DNA of 64,000 nt, taken from Gemmatimonadetes bacterium SCN 70-22 (GTDB taxonomy: Bacteria; Gemmatimonadota; Gemmatimonadetes; Gemmatimonadales; Gemmatimonadaceae). Below, one piece after another: positions 17,117 through 25,845 of this stretch. The DNA is taken from positions 37,992 through 101,991 of the forward strand of contig MEDZ01000023.1 in NCBI GenBank assembly GCA_001724275.1. The letters run 5' to 3'. Positions within the stretch are counted from its first letter, which is position 1. Each line of letters begins with the position of its first letter. The translations under genes were made by a program, and so were the position numbers. Below the pieces are notes generated by a model that saw nothing but the letters and a program-made list of their open reading frames with translations, was not told the DNA's origin and did no database searches.

Positions 17117-18756
17117 CCCCGGAACAGATCCTTCGCGACGCGCTGCGCGACGCGGCGCTGGCCGCGGGCGCGCCCGCCGACTTCCAGCCGCAACTCGAAC
17201 GGCCGCGCGATCCCGCGTTCGGCGACTGGGCCAGCAATGCGGCCATGCTCCTGGCGCGTCACCTGAAGCGCAAGCCGCTGGAGATCGCGCAGGACCTGGT
17301 CGCGCGTCTCGACGTCGCGCGGGCCGGCGTCTCGGAGGCGTACGTGGCCGGCGCCGGATTCATCAACTTCCGCCTGGCTGCGGGGGCCGAGGCCGCGGGG
17401 CTGGCCGACGTCCTGGCCGCCGGGAGCACCTACGGGCGCTCCAACGAGGGAGAGCAGCACGTCGTGAACGTCGAGTTCGTCTCGGCGAACCCGACCGGGC
17501 CGCTGCACGTCGGCCACGGCCGCCAGGCTGCCATCGGCGATGCGGTCTCGACGCTCCTCGAGTGGACGGGATGGCAGGTCACGCGCGAGTTCTACTACAA
17601 CGACGCGGGCGTCCAGATCGCCAACCTCGCGCGGTCGGTGCAGGCCCGCGTCCGCGAGCTCACGACGGGCGTCGCGGAGATCCCGGAAGGCGGGTACCAC
17701 GGCGAGTACATCCGGGAGATCGCGCGCGACTACGTGGGCGCCTACCCGGGCGATGCCGCGGGGAACGACCTCGAGGCCATCCGCGCCTTCGCCGTCGCCG
17801 CGCTGCGCCACGAGCAGGACAAGGACCTGCAGGCGTTCGGTGTCCGGTTCGACGTGTACTACCTGGAGTCCTCGCTGTATACCGACGGCAAGGTGGACGA
17901 GACCGTCCGCCTGCTGGTGGATGGGGGGCACACGTTCGAGAAGGACGGGGCGCTCTGGCTGCGCACCACCGACTACGGCGACGACAAGGACCGCGTGATG
18001 CGGAAGTCGGACGGGACGTACACCTACTTCCTGCCCGACGTCGCCTACCACCTGGCCAAGTGGCGCCGCGGCTTCGCCCGCGCCATCAACGTGCAGGGGG
18101 CGGACCACCACAGCACGGTGACGCGCGTGCGCGCGGGACTGCAGGCGTTGGGCACGGGGATCCCCCGGGGATACCCCGAGTACGAGCTGCACCAGATGGT
18201 GACCGTCATGCGGGGCGGTGAGGAGGTCAAGATCTCCAAGCGGGCCGGGAGCTACGTGACGGTGCGCGACCTCATCGACGAGGTGGGACGCGACGCGGTG
18301 CGCTACTTCCTGCTCATGCGCAAGTCGGACTCGCAGCTGGTCTTCGATGTCGACGTGGCACGTGCGCAGAGCGAGGAGAATCCGGTCTACTACATCCAGA
18401 TGGCGCACGCGCGGCTGTGCGGGATCTTCCGGGTCGGCGAGATCGCCCCGGACTCCATCACCGGCGCCGGGGTCGAATGGGGGGCGCTGGTGGAGGACGA
18501 TGAGCGTGAGCTCGTGAAGGCGCTGCTCGGCTTCCCCGGGCTGGTGACGGCGGCGGCGCGCACCCTCGCACCGCACCTCGTGGCCACGTACCTCCTGGAT
18601 ACGGCACGGCTCGTCCATACGTGGTATCACAAGCATCACGTCCTCGGCGAGCCGGAGCCCGTGCGGTCGGCCCGCCTCGCGCTCGCGCGCGCCGCGCAGG
18701 TGGTGCTGGCCAACGGCCTCGCCATCCTCGGCATTTCGGCGCCGGAGCGGATGTAG
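17113..18756 (+). CDS. argS: Arginyl-tRNA synthetase
   Basis: Charges tRNA-Arg. It is 547 residues, class I. The N-terminal Add1 domain is followed by SANPTGPLHVGHGR, where HVGHG is the HIGH motif (about residues 133-137). The KMSKS counterpart is VKISKRAGSY. The C-terminal DALR helical domain carries IQMAHARL for anticodon recognition. The start overlaps the fmdB-like stop by four bases. Nothing is unusual in length or motif order. Confidence 0.96.
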   Translation: MTPEQILRDALRDAALAAGAPADFQPQLERPRDPAFGDWASNAAMLLARHLKRKPLEIAQDLVARLDVARAGVSEAYVAGAGFINFRLAAGAEAAGLADVLAAGSTYGRSNEGEQHVVNVEFVSANPTGPLHVGHGRQAAIGDAVSTLLEWTGWQVTREFYYNDAGVQIANLARSVQARVRELTTGVAEIPEGGYHGEYIREIARDYVGAYPGDAAGNDLEAIRAFAVAALRHEQDKDLQAFGVRFDVYYLESSLYTDGKVDETVRLLVDGGHTFEKDGALWLRTTDYGDDKDRVMRKSDGTYTYFLPDVAYHLAKWRRGFARAINVQGADHHSTVTRVRAGLQALGTGIPRGYPEYELHQMVTVMRGGEEVKISKRAGSYVTVRDLIDEVGRDAVRYFLLMRKSDSQLVFDVDVARAQSEENPVYYIQMAHARLCGIFRVGEIAPDSITGAGVEWGALVEDDERELVKALLGFPGLVTAAARTLAPHLVATYLLDTARLVHTWYHKHHVLGEPEPVRSARLALARAAQVVLANGLAILGISAPERM

Positions 18757-18764
18757 GAGGCTTG

Positions 18765-18791
18765 GACGGGCGACGGGCGACGGGCGACGGG
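18765..18791. repeat. 7-bp tandem repeat in argS-pfkB gap
   Basis: Nearly four head-to-tail copies of GACGGGC in the 142-base spacer between argS and the PfkB kinase gene. No promoter or terminator is evident there. A GC-rich inverted stretch (GCGCGCTGCGCGCGC) follows directly. Confidence 0.8.
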
Positions 18792-18898
18792 AGGGCGCGC
18801 TGCGCGCGCGAGCCCGTGCGCCGGAGCCCGTCGACCGTGAGAGCACGCTTCGCCTGCTGCAACTGCGCCTCGCCTCAACGTCTCCCGTCTCCCATCCC

Positions 18899-19816
18899 AT
18901 GTCCGTCCTGGTTGTCGGCTCCGTCGCCCTCGATTCCGTCGAAACTCCCTTCGGCAAGGCAGAGGATGTCCTGGGGGGCTCGGGGACGTTCTTTTCCGCC
19001 GCCGCGAGCCACCTGACGCCGGTGCAGCTGGTGGGCGTCGTGGGGAGCGACTATCCGGTGCAGCAGCTCGAGCCGCTGGGCGCGCGCGGCGTCGACCTCC
19101 GTGGCGTCGAGCGGGCCGAGGGCGAGTCGTTCCGCTGGCGAGGGCGCTACCGCCACGACCTCAACTCGGCGGAGACGCTCGAGACGCGGCTGGGGGTGTT
19201 CTCGCACTTCCGCCCGAAGATCCCGGAGCAGTTTCGCCGCGCGCCGTACGTCTTCCTGGCCAACATCGACCCGCGCTTGCAGCTGGACGTGCTCCGCCAG
19301 GTGGAGCGTCCCAAGCTCGTGGCCTGCGACACCATGAACTTCTGGATCGAGAGCCGGCGCACGGACCTCCTCGAGCTCCTGAAGCACGTGGATGCGCTCC
19401 TCCTGAACGACGGCGAGGCCCGGCAGCTCACGGAGCACTCCAACCTCGTGAAGGCGGCGCGGTGGATCCTGGCGCGCGGGCCGCGCATCGTGATCATCAA
19501 GAAGGGGGAGCACGGGGCGTTCATGTTCACCTCACACTCGGTCTTCTTCGCCCCCGCCTATCCGCTCGAGGACGTCTTCGACCCCACGGGCGCGGGCGAT
19601 TCCTTCGCCGGGGGCTTCATGGGGTACCTGGCGCGTACCGGCCAGGTCGACGAGGAGCACATGCGCCGCGCCGTCGTCTACGGATCGGCGCTCGGCTCGT
19701 TCGCGGTGGAGAAGTTCTCGATCGATCGCCTGCTCGAGCTCGATCACGATATCATTCGGGAGCGGCTCAACGAATTCCGCCGCCTCGTCGCCTTCCAGGA
19801 GGAACTGCCCGCGTGA
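18899..19816 (+). CDS. PfkB-family carbohydrate kinase
   Basis: A 305-residue ribokinase-like sugar or nucleoside kinase. The N-terminus has GSVALDS and GGSGTFFSAAA; the C-terminal PfkB signature is DPTGAGDSFAGGF (about residues 230-242), with Asp in GAGD as the catalytic base. The middle segment NIDPRLQLDVLRQ and DTMNFWIES is typical of a subgroup annotated only as sugar kinase; the substrate cannot be read from sequence. The stop overlaps the purM start by four bases, so a link to purine or ribose metabolism is possible. Confidence 0.88.
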   Translation: MSVLVVGSVALDSVETPFGKAEDVLGGSGTFFSAAASHLTPVQLVGVVGSDYPVQQLEPLGARGVDLRGVERAEGESFRWRGRYRHDLNSAETLETRLGVFSHFRPKIPEQFRRAPYVFLANIDPRLQLDVLRQVERPKLVACDTMNFWIESRRTDLLELLKHVDALLLNDGEARQLTEHSNLVKAARWILARGPRIVIIKKGEHGAFMFTSHSVFFAPAYPLEDVFDPTGAGDSFAGGFMGYLARTGQVDEEHMRRAVVYGSALGSFAVEKFSIDRLLELDHDIIRERLNEFRRLVAFQEELPA

Positions 19817-20865
19817 CCACGTCGCCGCAGGACCGCGGGGGGATGAGCTATCGCTCGGCCGGGGTCGACATCGACGCCGCCGACGACGCCAAGACCCGCA
19901 TCGGCAAGCTCGTCGAGTCCACCCGCACCGCCGGCTGCATCGGCGCGTTCGGGTCGTTCGGGGGGATGTTCCGCGCGCCCACCAGTGGCAGCCCGATCCT
20001 CGTCGCCAGCGCCGACGGCGTCGGGACCAAGATCAAGGTGGCCATCGACTCCGGCCGCCACGACACGGTGGGGCACTGCCTCGTCAACCACTGCGTCAAC
20101 GACATCCTCGCCCAGGGAGCGACGCCGCTCTTCTTCCTCGACTACGTGGCCTTCGGCGCCCTCGAGCCGGCGGTGGTCGAGGCGGTCGTCGCCGGGGTCG
20201 CCGCCGGGTGCCGCGAGAACCAGTGCGCCCTGATCGGCGGCGAAACCGCCGAAATGCCCGGGCTCTACACGCCGCCGGACTACGACCTCGCGGGCTTCAT
20301 CGTGGGCACGGTCCAGGAGGGAGCCACGTTGGGCGCGGAGCGCGTGCGGGCGGGCGACGTCCTCGTCGGCTTCGAGAGCTCGGGGCTGCACACCAACGGC
20401 TATTCGCTCGCCCGGCGCATCGTCAGCGACCGGTTGCGGCTGTCGGTGGGCGACCCGTTCCCGGGCGAGGACGGGGCGACGGTCGCCGACGTCCTGCTGC
20501 GCGTCCATCGCTCCTACCTCGCCGCGGTGCGCCCCGTCCTGGGGCGCGTCCGTGCGCTGGCGCACATCACCGGGGGCGGGCTCCCCGGCAACCTGAACCG
20601 GGCACTCCCGCCCACGCTCGACGCCATCGTCGATCCCTCCTCGTGGGAGATCCCGAACGTCTTCCGGGTGCTGGAGGAGGCGGGCGGCGTGGCGCGCGAC
20701 GAGATGTTCCGCGCCTTCAACATGGGGGTGGGGATGGTCGTCGTTGCCGACGCGGCCGACGTGTCGTCGGTGCTGCAGGCGGCGGCCGAAGCGGGAGTGC
20801 GCGCCTGGCGCCTGGGGCACGTGGCCCCGGGCACCGGCCAGGTGCAACTCCGGGCGGCGCGATAG
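19813..20865 (+). CDS. purM: Phosphoribosylformylglycinamidine cyclo-ligase
   Basis: AIR synthetase: the ATP-dependent ring closure of FGAM, fifth step of purine synthesis. It is 350 residues from the GTG overlapping the kinase stop. Motifs: SYRSAGVDIDA at the start, ASADGVGTKIKVA, HCVNDILAQGATPLFFLDY, IGGETAEMPG and GLHTNGYSLAR, then ITGGGLPGNLNR. All belong to the AIRS fold. Other pur genes are not nearby. Confidence 0.95.
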   Translation: MTTSPQDRGGMSYRSAGVDIDAADDAKTRIGKLVESTRTAGCIGAFGSFGGMFRAPTSGSPILVASADGVGTKIKVAIDSGRHDTVGHCLVNHCVNDILAQGATPLFFLDYVAFGALEPAVVEAVVAGVAAGCRENQCALIGGETAEMPGLYTPPDYDLAGFIVGTVQEGATLGAERVRAGDVLVGFESSGLHTNGYSLARRIVSDRLRLSVGDPFPGEDGATVADVLLRVHRSYLAAVRPVLGRVRALAHITGGGLPGNLNRALPPTLDAIVDPSSWEIPNVFRVLEEAGGVARDEMFRAFNMGVGMVVVADAADVSSVLQAAAEAGVRAWRLGHVAPGTGQVQLRAAR

Positions 20866-20900
20866 GCAACCGGCCGCCTCACGCAACGGAGCGATTCGAC

Positions 20901-21920
20901 ATGGGGCGCAGCAGATTCACCCGATGGCAGCTGGCAGCCGGGGCCCTCGCCCTGGCGCTCTCCGTCGTATCCGGCGACGCGCGGGCGCAGGGGGGAACCA
21001 TCGACCCCCAATGCATGGGCGGGGGAACCGCGGGGCTCGTCACCCGCGACGCCTGCCAGAAGGCGATCGACCTGTTCCAGTTCGTGGCCCCGCAGCTGGC
21101 GGGGACCCTCGTCGGAGGGAGCGCCGTCCAGGGCGAGCACTCCACACTGCGCGGACTGGGGCACTTCTCCGTGGGCCTTCGCGCGAACGCCGTCCGGGCC
21201 AGGCTCCCGCAGGTCGACCAGCACACGCCGTCGGTCACCGGCGCCGTCGCGAGCGACTACGCCGTCGACGAGCGGTGGATCGCGGCCCCCGTCCTGGATG
21301 CGGCCATCGGGATCTTCCGCGGGATCCCCTTCGCCGGGACGCACGCGCTGGGGCTGGACGCCCTCGTCAACCTCTCGTACATCCCCGAGGTCGACCGGGG
21401 CGACTTCTCCGTCAGGCTCCCCGACGGTTCGCTGAAGCTCGGCTTCGGCGGGCGTCTCGGGCTCCTGCGCGAGACCTTCCTCACCCCCGGCGTCTCGTTC
21501 ACCTGGCTGCAGCGCGACCTTCCGACCGTCGACGTCACGGGGCGCGCCGGCGGCGACGAGCTCGACGTGCGCGACGTGCGCGTCTCGACCACCGCCTGGC
21601 GGCTCGTGGGCGGCAAGAGCTTCTCGGTCTTCGGGATCGCTTTCGGGGGCGGGCAGGATCGCTACGACACCGAGGCGAGCGCCCAGGTCACGATCAACCA
21701 CCTCGGTCCCAGCGTGAGCTCGGGGGTGATCTCGGCGCGGCAGGAACTGACCAGGACCAACTTCTTCGGCAGCCTCTCGCTCAACCTCGCCCTGCTGCGG
21801 GTCGTTGCGGAAGCCGGGCGCTCGAGCGGGGGGACGATCGCCACCTACAACACCTTCAGCGGCCACGACCCGGCCGCCGCGCAGACCTACGGCTCGTTGG
21901 GGCTGCGCTTCACCTGGTGA
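20901..21920 (+). CDS. Predicted outer-membrane protein, unknown
   Basis: A 339-residue protein. ATG 20901 has a GGAG element at a suitable distance; the open frame further upstream is a shadow of purM. It has a signal peptide (ALALALSVVSGDARAQG). The body is beta-rich, with a C-terminal phenylalanine-containing strand (LGLRFTW) as often seen in outer-membrane barrels assembled by BamA. Two cysteines (PQCMGG, RDACQKA) early in the mature chain could form a disulfide. No family is recognised. It lies three bases before ribD. Confidence 0.65.
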   Translation: MGRSRFTRWQLAAGALALALSVVSGDARAQGGTIDPQCMGGGTAGLVTRDACQKAIDLFQFVAPQLAGTLVGGSAVQGEHSTLRGLGHFSVGLRANAVRARLPQVDQHTPSVTGAVASDYAVDERWIAAPVLDAAIGIFRGIPFAGTHALGLDALVNLSYIPEVDRGDFSVRLPDGSLKLGFGGRLGLLRETFLTPGVSFTWLQRDLPTVDVTGRAGGDELDVRDVRVSTTAWRLVGGKSFSVFGIAFGGGQDRYDTEASAQVTINHLGPSVSSGVISARQELTRTNFFGSLSLNLALLRVVAEAGRSSGGTIATYNTFSGHDPAAAQTYGSLGLRFTW

Positions 21921-21923
21921 CGC

Positions 21924-23054
21924 ATGGGACGGCGCACGAAGGACGGGGAGGGCGCAGACGGCGCCGCCGACGTGCGCTTCATGCGGCGGGCCCTTGCGCT
22001 CGCCGAGCGGGGATGGGGACAGGTCTCGCCCAACCCCCTCGTCGGCGCCGTCGTGGTGCGTGACGGGAAGGTCGTGGGCGAAGGGTACCACGCTGCCTTC
22101 GGGCGCGACCATGCGGAGGTGGTGGCGTTAGGCAGGGCGGGGAACCAGGCGCGGGGGAGCACGGTCTTCGTCACCCTCGAGCCCTGCACCCACCACGGCA
22201 AGACGCCGCCATGTACCGACGCCCTGCTCGCCGCCGGGGTACGGCGCGTGGTGGTCGCCGTGCGCGATCCGCACCCCGTGGCCGCGGGGGGGGTCGAGCT
22301 GCTGCGGGAACGGGGGGTCACCGTCGACGTCGGCACCTGCGAGGCGGAGGGGCGCGAGCTGAACGCCCCCTTCCTGCACGCCGTGACCAGCCCTCGTCCG
22401 TGGGTGACGCTCAAGCTCGCGATCTCCGTGGACGGGGCCATCGCCGATCACACGCGCCGTCAGGGGTGGCTCACCGGCGCCGAGGCGCGCGCCGAAGTGC
22501 ATCGCCTGCGCGCGAGCCACGATGCCCTGGGAGTCGGGATGGGGACGGTCCTCGCCGACGATCCCGCCCTCACCGTCCGCGACGCCCGGGCCCCGCGCGT
22601 CCCCCCGCTTCGCGTCGTTTTTTCGCGCACCGGGCGCCTCCCCGTCACGAGCGCGCTGGCGACCACCGCCCGCGACGTCCCCGTCGTCGTGGTGGCGCGG
22701 GAGACCGATCCCGCGTACGAGGCGACGCTCAACGAGATGGGGGTCGAGGTGGTCACCACGTCGACGCTGGACGACGCCCTGCGCGCCCTGCGGATGCGTG
22801 GCGTGCACTCGATCATGGTCGAGGGGGGGGCGAGGCTGGCCGGCGCGCTGCTATTCGAAGGATTCGTCGATCGGCTGGTCGTCTTCACCGCTCCGGTCGT
22901 GCTCGGCGCGGGCGCGCTCAACGCCTTCCTGCTCGCCCCGGCGCAGCGCGCCGAGTCGGCGCCGCGCATGCGGGTCGTGCGGCGCGAGAGCTTCGGCGAC
23001 GACCTCATGACCGTCTATGCGCTCGACCAGGGTCGCGCGCGGGAGAGCACGTGA
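21924..23054 (+). CDS. ribD: Riboflavin biosynthesis bifunctional deaminase-reductase
   Basis: Catalyses deamination and then side-chain reduction of the pyrimidine intermediate in riboflavin synthesis. It is 376 residues. The N-terminal cytidine-deaminase-like domain has SPNPLVGAVVV, the zinc ligands HAEV and EPCTHHGKTPPC. The C-terminal reductase domain has LKLAISVDG, GVGMGTVLADDP and EGGARLAG. It is first in ribD-ribE-ribBA-ribH, with a one-to-four-base overlap to ribE. No FMN riboswitch precedes it. CGTTAGGC is at 22126-22133. Confidence 0.95.
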   Translation: MGRRTKDGEGADGAADVRFMRRALALAERGWGQVSPNPLVGAVVVRDGKVVGEGYHAAFGRDHAEVVALGRAGNQARGSTVFVTLEPCTHHGKTPPCTDALLAAGVRRVVVAVRDPHPVAAGGVELLRERGVTVDVGTCEAEGRELNAPFLHAVTSPRPWVTLKLAISVDGAIADHTRRQGWLTGAEARAEVHRLRASHDALGVGMGTVLADDPALTVRDARAPRVPPLRVVFSRTGRLPVTSALATTARDVPVVVVARETDPAYEATLNEMGVEVVTTSTLDDALRALRMRGVHSIMVEGGARLAGALLFEGFVDRLVVFTAPVVLGAGALNAFLLAPAQRAESAPRMRVVRRESFGDDLMTVYALDQGRAREST

Positions 23055-23662
23055 TGTTCACCGGTCTCGTGGACGACGTGGGAACCATCACCGCGGTCGA
23101 GGAGAACGAGGCGGGGCGCGAGTTCCGAATCGCCTGTCGCTACCAGGACCTCGTTCCGGGCGAGAGCATTGCCTGCCAGGGGGCGTGCCTGACGGTTCGT
23201 GAATGCGGCGACGGCTGGTTCACGGTGGCCGCCGTGGTCACGACGCTGGGCCGCACGTCGATCGGCGATTGGGGGGTCGGACGCCGCCTCAACCTCGAGC
23301 GCTCGCTGCGCGCGGGCGACCGGCTGGGGGGGCACATGGTGCAGGGGCACGTGGATGGCGTCGGCGAGGTCGTCGCGGCGGCACGACAGGGCGACGCATG
23401 GCTCATCGACATCGCGGTCCCGCCCGAGATCGCGGAACTCCTCGTCCCGCACGGTTCGGTGTGCGTGGACGGGGTGAGCCTGACCGTGAACTCGCTCCCC
23501 CGTCAGGGGGTTCTTCAGGTGTCGATCGTCGAATACACGCTTCGCCACACGACGCTGGGCGAGCTGACCACCGGTGACCGGGTGCACCTGGAGGGGGACG
23601 TGGTGGGGAAGTACGTGCGATCGCTGGTCACCCCCTACCTCCCGGGCGGCCCGCGCCGGTAA
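23054..23662 (+). CDS. ribE: Riboflavin synthase alpha chain
   Basis: Dismutates two 6,7-dimethyl-8-ribityllumazine molecules to riboflavin. It is 202 residues with the family's internal duplication: MFTGLVDDVGTI opens the first lumazine-binding barrel, with ESIACQGACLTV; GGHMVQGHVDGVG opens the second, with GSVCVDGVSLTVN. The ATG overlaps the ribD stop by one base. Sixty-five bases separate it from ribBA. Confidence 0.95.
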   Translation: MFTGLVDDVGTITAVEENEAGREFRIACRYQDLVPGESIACQGACLTVRECGDGWFTVAAVVTTLGRTSIGDWGVGRRLNLERSLRAGDRLGGHMVQGHVDGVGEVVAAARQGDAWLIDIAVPPEIAELLVPHGSVCVDGVSLTVNSLPRQGVLQVSIVEYTLRHTTLGELTTGDRVHLEGDVVGKYVRSLVTPYLPGGPRR

Positions 23663-23727
23663 TCCCCGTGTCCGGCGGGCGGCGGGCGTCGTTTTGGCCT
23701 TGCCCCTCAACGGGTTACGTTTCCTCC

Positions 23728-24936
23728 ATGGCATTCGGAACTGTTCAGCAGGCAATCGAGGACATCCGCAGCGGCAAGTTCGTCGTGGTCGCGGACGATG
23801 AGGACCGTGAGAACGAGGGCGACCTCGTCTGCGCGGCGGAGTTCGTCACGCCCGAGATGGTCAACTTCATGCTGCGCGTGAAGGGGATGATCTGCGTCGC
23901 CCTCCCGCCGGAGCGCGTTGCCCAGCTCGGGCTCGCGATGCAGGCGCGCGAGAACACGGAGTCGATGAAGACCGCCTTCACCGTCTCCATCGACGGTGCC
24001 CCGCGCTACGGGGTGTCGACCGGTATCTCGGCATCCGATCGGGCGACGACGATCCGCATCGCGGCCGACCCGACCAAGGGAGCCGACGACATCCGCACGC
24101 CTGGACACGTGCACCCGCTGCGCGGGCGTCACGGCGGGGTGCTGCAACGGGTGGGGCACACCGAGGCGGCGATCGACCTCTGCCGCCTGGCGGGGGTGCA
24201 GCCGGCCGGCGTGATCTGCGAGATCCTGAACGACGCCGGGCGGACGATGAAGCGCGACGAGCTGGACGTCTTCGCGCTGGAGCACGGGTTGACGTTCATC
24301 ACGGTCGCCGACCTGGTGGCCCACCGCCTCACGAACGAGCGGCTGGTGCATCGCGAGGCGGAGGCCCGGCTCCCGAACGACCTGGGGGGCGACGGGTGGC
24401 GCATCGTGGGCTACCGCAACGACGTCGACGAGCGCGAGCACGTGGCGTTGGTGTACGGCGACCTGGGGAACGGCGAGGACGTCCTCGTGCGCATGCACTC
24501 GAAGTGCCTGACGGGCGACGTCTTCCACTCGCGGCGGTGCGACTGCGGCTGGCAGCTGCACAAGGCGATGGAGATGATCGCGGCCGAGGGGCGCGGCGTG
24601 GTCGTGTACCTGGACCAGGAGGGGCGTGGCATCGGGCTCCTCAACAAGCTCCGGGCCTACGAGCTGCAGGACCAGGGGCACGACACGGTCGAGGCGAACG
24701 AGAAGCTCGGCTTCAAGTCCGACCTCAGGAACTACGGCGTCGGGGCGCAGATCCTCCTCGACCTCGGGCTCAAGTCGATCCGTGTCATGACGAACAATCC
24801 CACGAAGCTGGTGGGGCTCAAGGGATACGGCCTCGAGATCGTCGACCGCGTGCGCATCGCCGCCCCGAGCAACGAGGAGAACGCGTCGTACCTCGAGACG
24901 AAGCGGACCAAGATGGGACACCTGCTCAACACCTGA
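23728..24936 (+). CDS. ribBA: 3,4-DHBP synthase / GTP cyclohydrolase II
   Basis: Bifunctional: the N-terminal RibB domain makes dihydroxybutanone phosphate from ribulose 5-phosphate (DDEDRENEGDL acidic loop, TPGHVHPLRGRHGGVLQR). The C-terminal RibA domain opens GTP, with the zinc cysteines in KCLTGDVFHSRRCDCG and the DQEGRGIGL motif. It is 402 residues. ATG 23728 was chosen because MAFGTVQQAIEDIR is the usual beginning; further upstream is spacer. The stop overlaps the ribH start by one base. Confidence 0.96.
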   Translation: MAFGTVQQAIEDIRSGKFVVVADDEDRENEGDLVCAAEFVTPEMVNFMLRVKGMICVALPPERVAQLGLAMQARENTESMKTAFTVSIDGAPRYGVSTGISASDRATTIRIAADPTKGADDIRTPGHVHPLRGRHGGVLQRVGHTEAAIDLCRLAGVQPAGVICEILNDAGRTMKRDELDVFALEHGLTFITVADLVAHRLTNERLVHREAEARLPNDLGGDGWRIVGYRNDVDEREHVALVYGDLGNGEDVLVRMHSKCLTGDVFHSRRCDCGWQLHKAMEMIAAEGRGVVVYLDQEGRGIGLLNKLRAYELQDQGHDTVEANEKLGFKSDLRNYGVGAQILLDLGLKSIRVMTNNPTKLVGLKGYGLEIVDRVRIAAPSNEENASYLETKRTKMGHLLNT

Positions 24937-25415
24937 TGCCCGAATACACCGGCTCGCCCCATGGGGCAGGGCGCCGCATCGCGATCGTCGTCGCGCGCTT
25001 CAACGAGACCATCACCCAGCGGCTCCTCGACGGGGCGCTCGATGCGCTCACCCGCCATGGCGTGGCGTTCGACGATGTCGACGTGCTCTGGGTCCCGGGG
25101 GCGTGGGAGGTCCCCTTCGCGGCGCGCCGTGCGCTGGGGAGCGACCGCTACGACGCGCTCGTCGCCCTGGGCGCGGTGATCCGCGGCGACACCCCGCACT
25201 TCGACTTCGTGGCCGGCGAGTGCGCCCGTGGCCTGTCGCAGGCGTGCGCCGACCTGGACTTCCCGATCGCCTTTGGCGTCCTGACGTGCGACACGATGGA
25301 GCAGGCGGAGGCGCGGGCCGGCGGCGCCCACGGCAACAAGGGGTGGGACGCGGCGCTTGCCGCACTCGAGATGGCGGACCTGTTCGGACGACTCGATGCC
25401 GCTGACGAAGCGTGA
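24936..25415 (+). CDS. ribH: 6,7-dimethyl-8-ribityllumazine synthase
   Basis: Condenses the RibB and RibD products to lumazine, the penultimate riboflavin step. It is 159 residues and icosahedral-capsid-forming in many bacteria. Motifs: VVARFNETIT, VPGAWEVPFAA, GAVIRGDTPHFD and FGVLTCDTMEQAEARAG. It overlaps the nusB start by 20 bases, a frequent ribH-nusB arrangement. Confidence 0.95.
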   Translation: MPEYTGSPHGAGRRIAIVVARFNETITQRLLDGALDALTRHGVAFDDVDVLWVPGAWEVPFAARRALGSDRYDALVALGAVIRGDTPHFDFVAGECARGLSQACADLDFPIAFGVLTCDTMEQAEARAGGAHGNKGWDAALAALEMADLFGRLDAADEA

Positions 25416-25845
25416 GCAGCGGCAGCGCCGCCGGGCGCGCGCTCGGGCGGTGCAGGCCATGTACGCCTGGGACGTGGCCCACGCCGGCTCGATTGCCGGG
25501 GTCACCCAGCGCGTCTGGGACGACATGGCGTTAGGCGCGGCGGAGCGGGCCTTCGCCGAGCCGCTCATCCGGACGATCGAGCTCCACGGCGACGACATCG
25601 ACGCGCAGCTGGCCGACCTCACCACCAACTGGCGCCTCGAGCGCATCGGCGCCATCGAGCGTGCAGTGCTGCGCGTGGGGGCGGCCGAGCTCATGTGGGG
25701 CGGGAGCGAACGCCGCGAGTACACCCCGCCGCGCGTGGCCATGCAGGAGGCGGTCCTCCTCGCCGAGCGCTTCGGGAGCCCGGAGAGCGCGCGGTTCGTC
25801 AACGGCGTCCTCGACGCGCTGGCGCGGAAGCTCGGGAGGATCTAG
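25396..25845 (+). CDS. nusB: Transcription antitermination factor NusB
   Basis: All-helical factor that binds boxA RNA with S10 in rRNA antitermination. It is 149 residues from ATG 25396, within the end of ribH. The basic N-terminus (KREQRQRRRARARAVQAMYAWD), WRLERIGAIERAVLRVG and the C-terminal VAMQEAVLLAERFG-FVNGVLD are the conserved helices. CGTTAGGC is at 25529-25536. Confidence 0.93.
   Translation: MPLTKREQRQRRRARARAVQAMYAWDVAHAGSIAGVTQRVWDDMALGAAERAFAEPLIRTIELHGDDIDAQLADLTTNWRLERIGAIERAVLRVGAAELMWGGSERREYTPPRVAMQEAVLLAERFGSPESARFVNGVLDALARKLGRI

Noticed and set aside
21921..23727. FMN riboswitch controlling riboflavin genes
   Set aside because: Only three bases precede ribD and 65 precede ribBA; no RFN element sequence is present.
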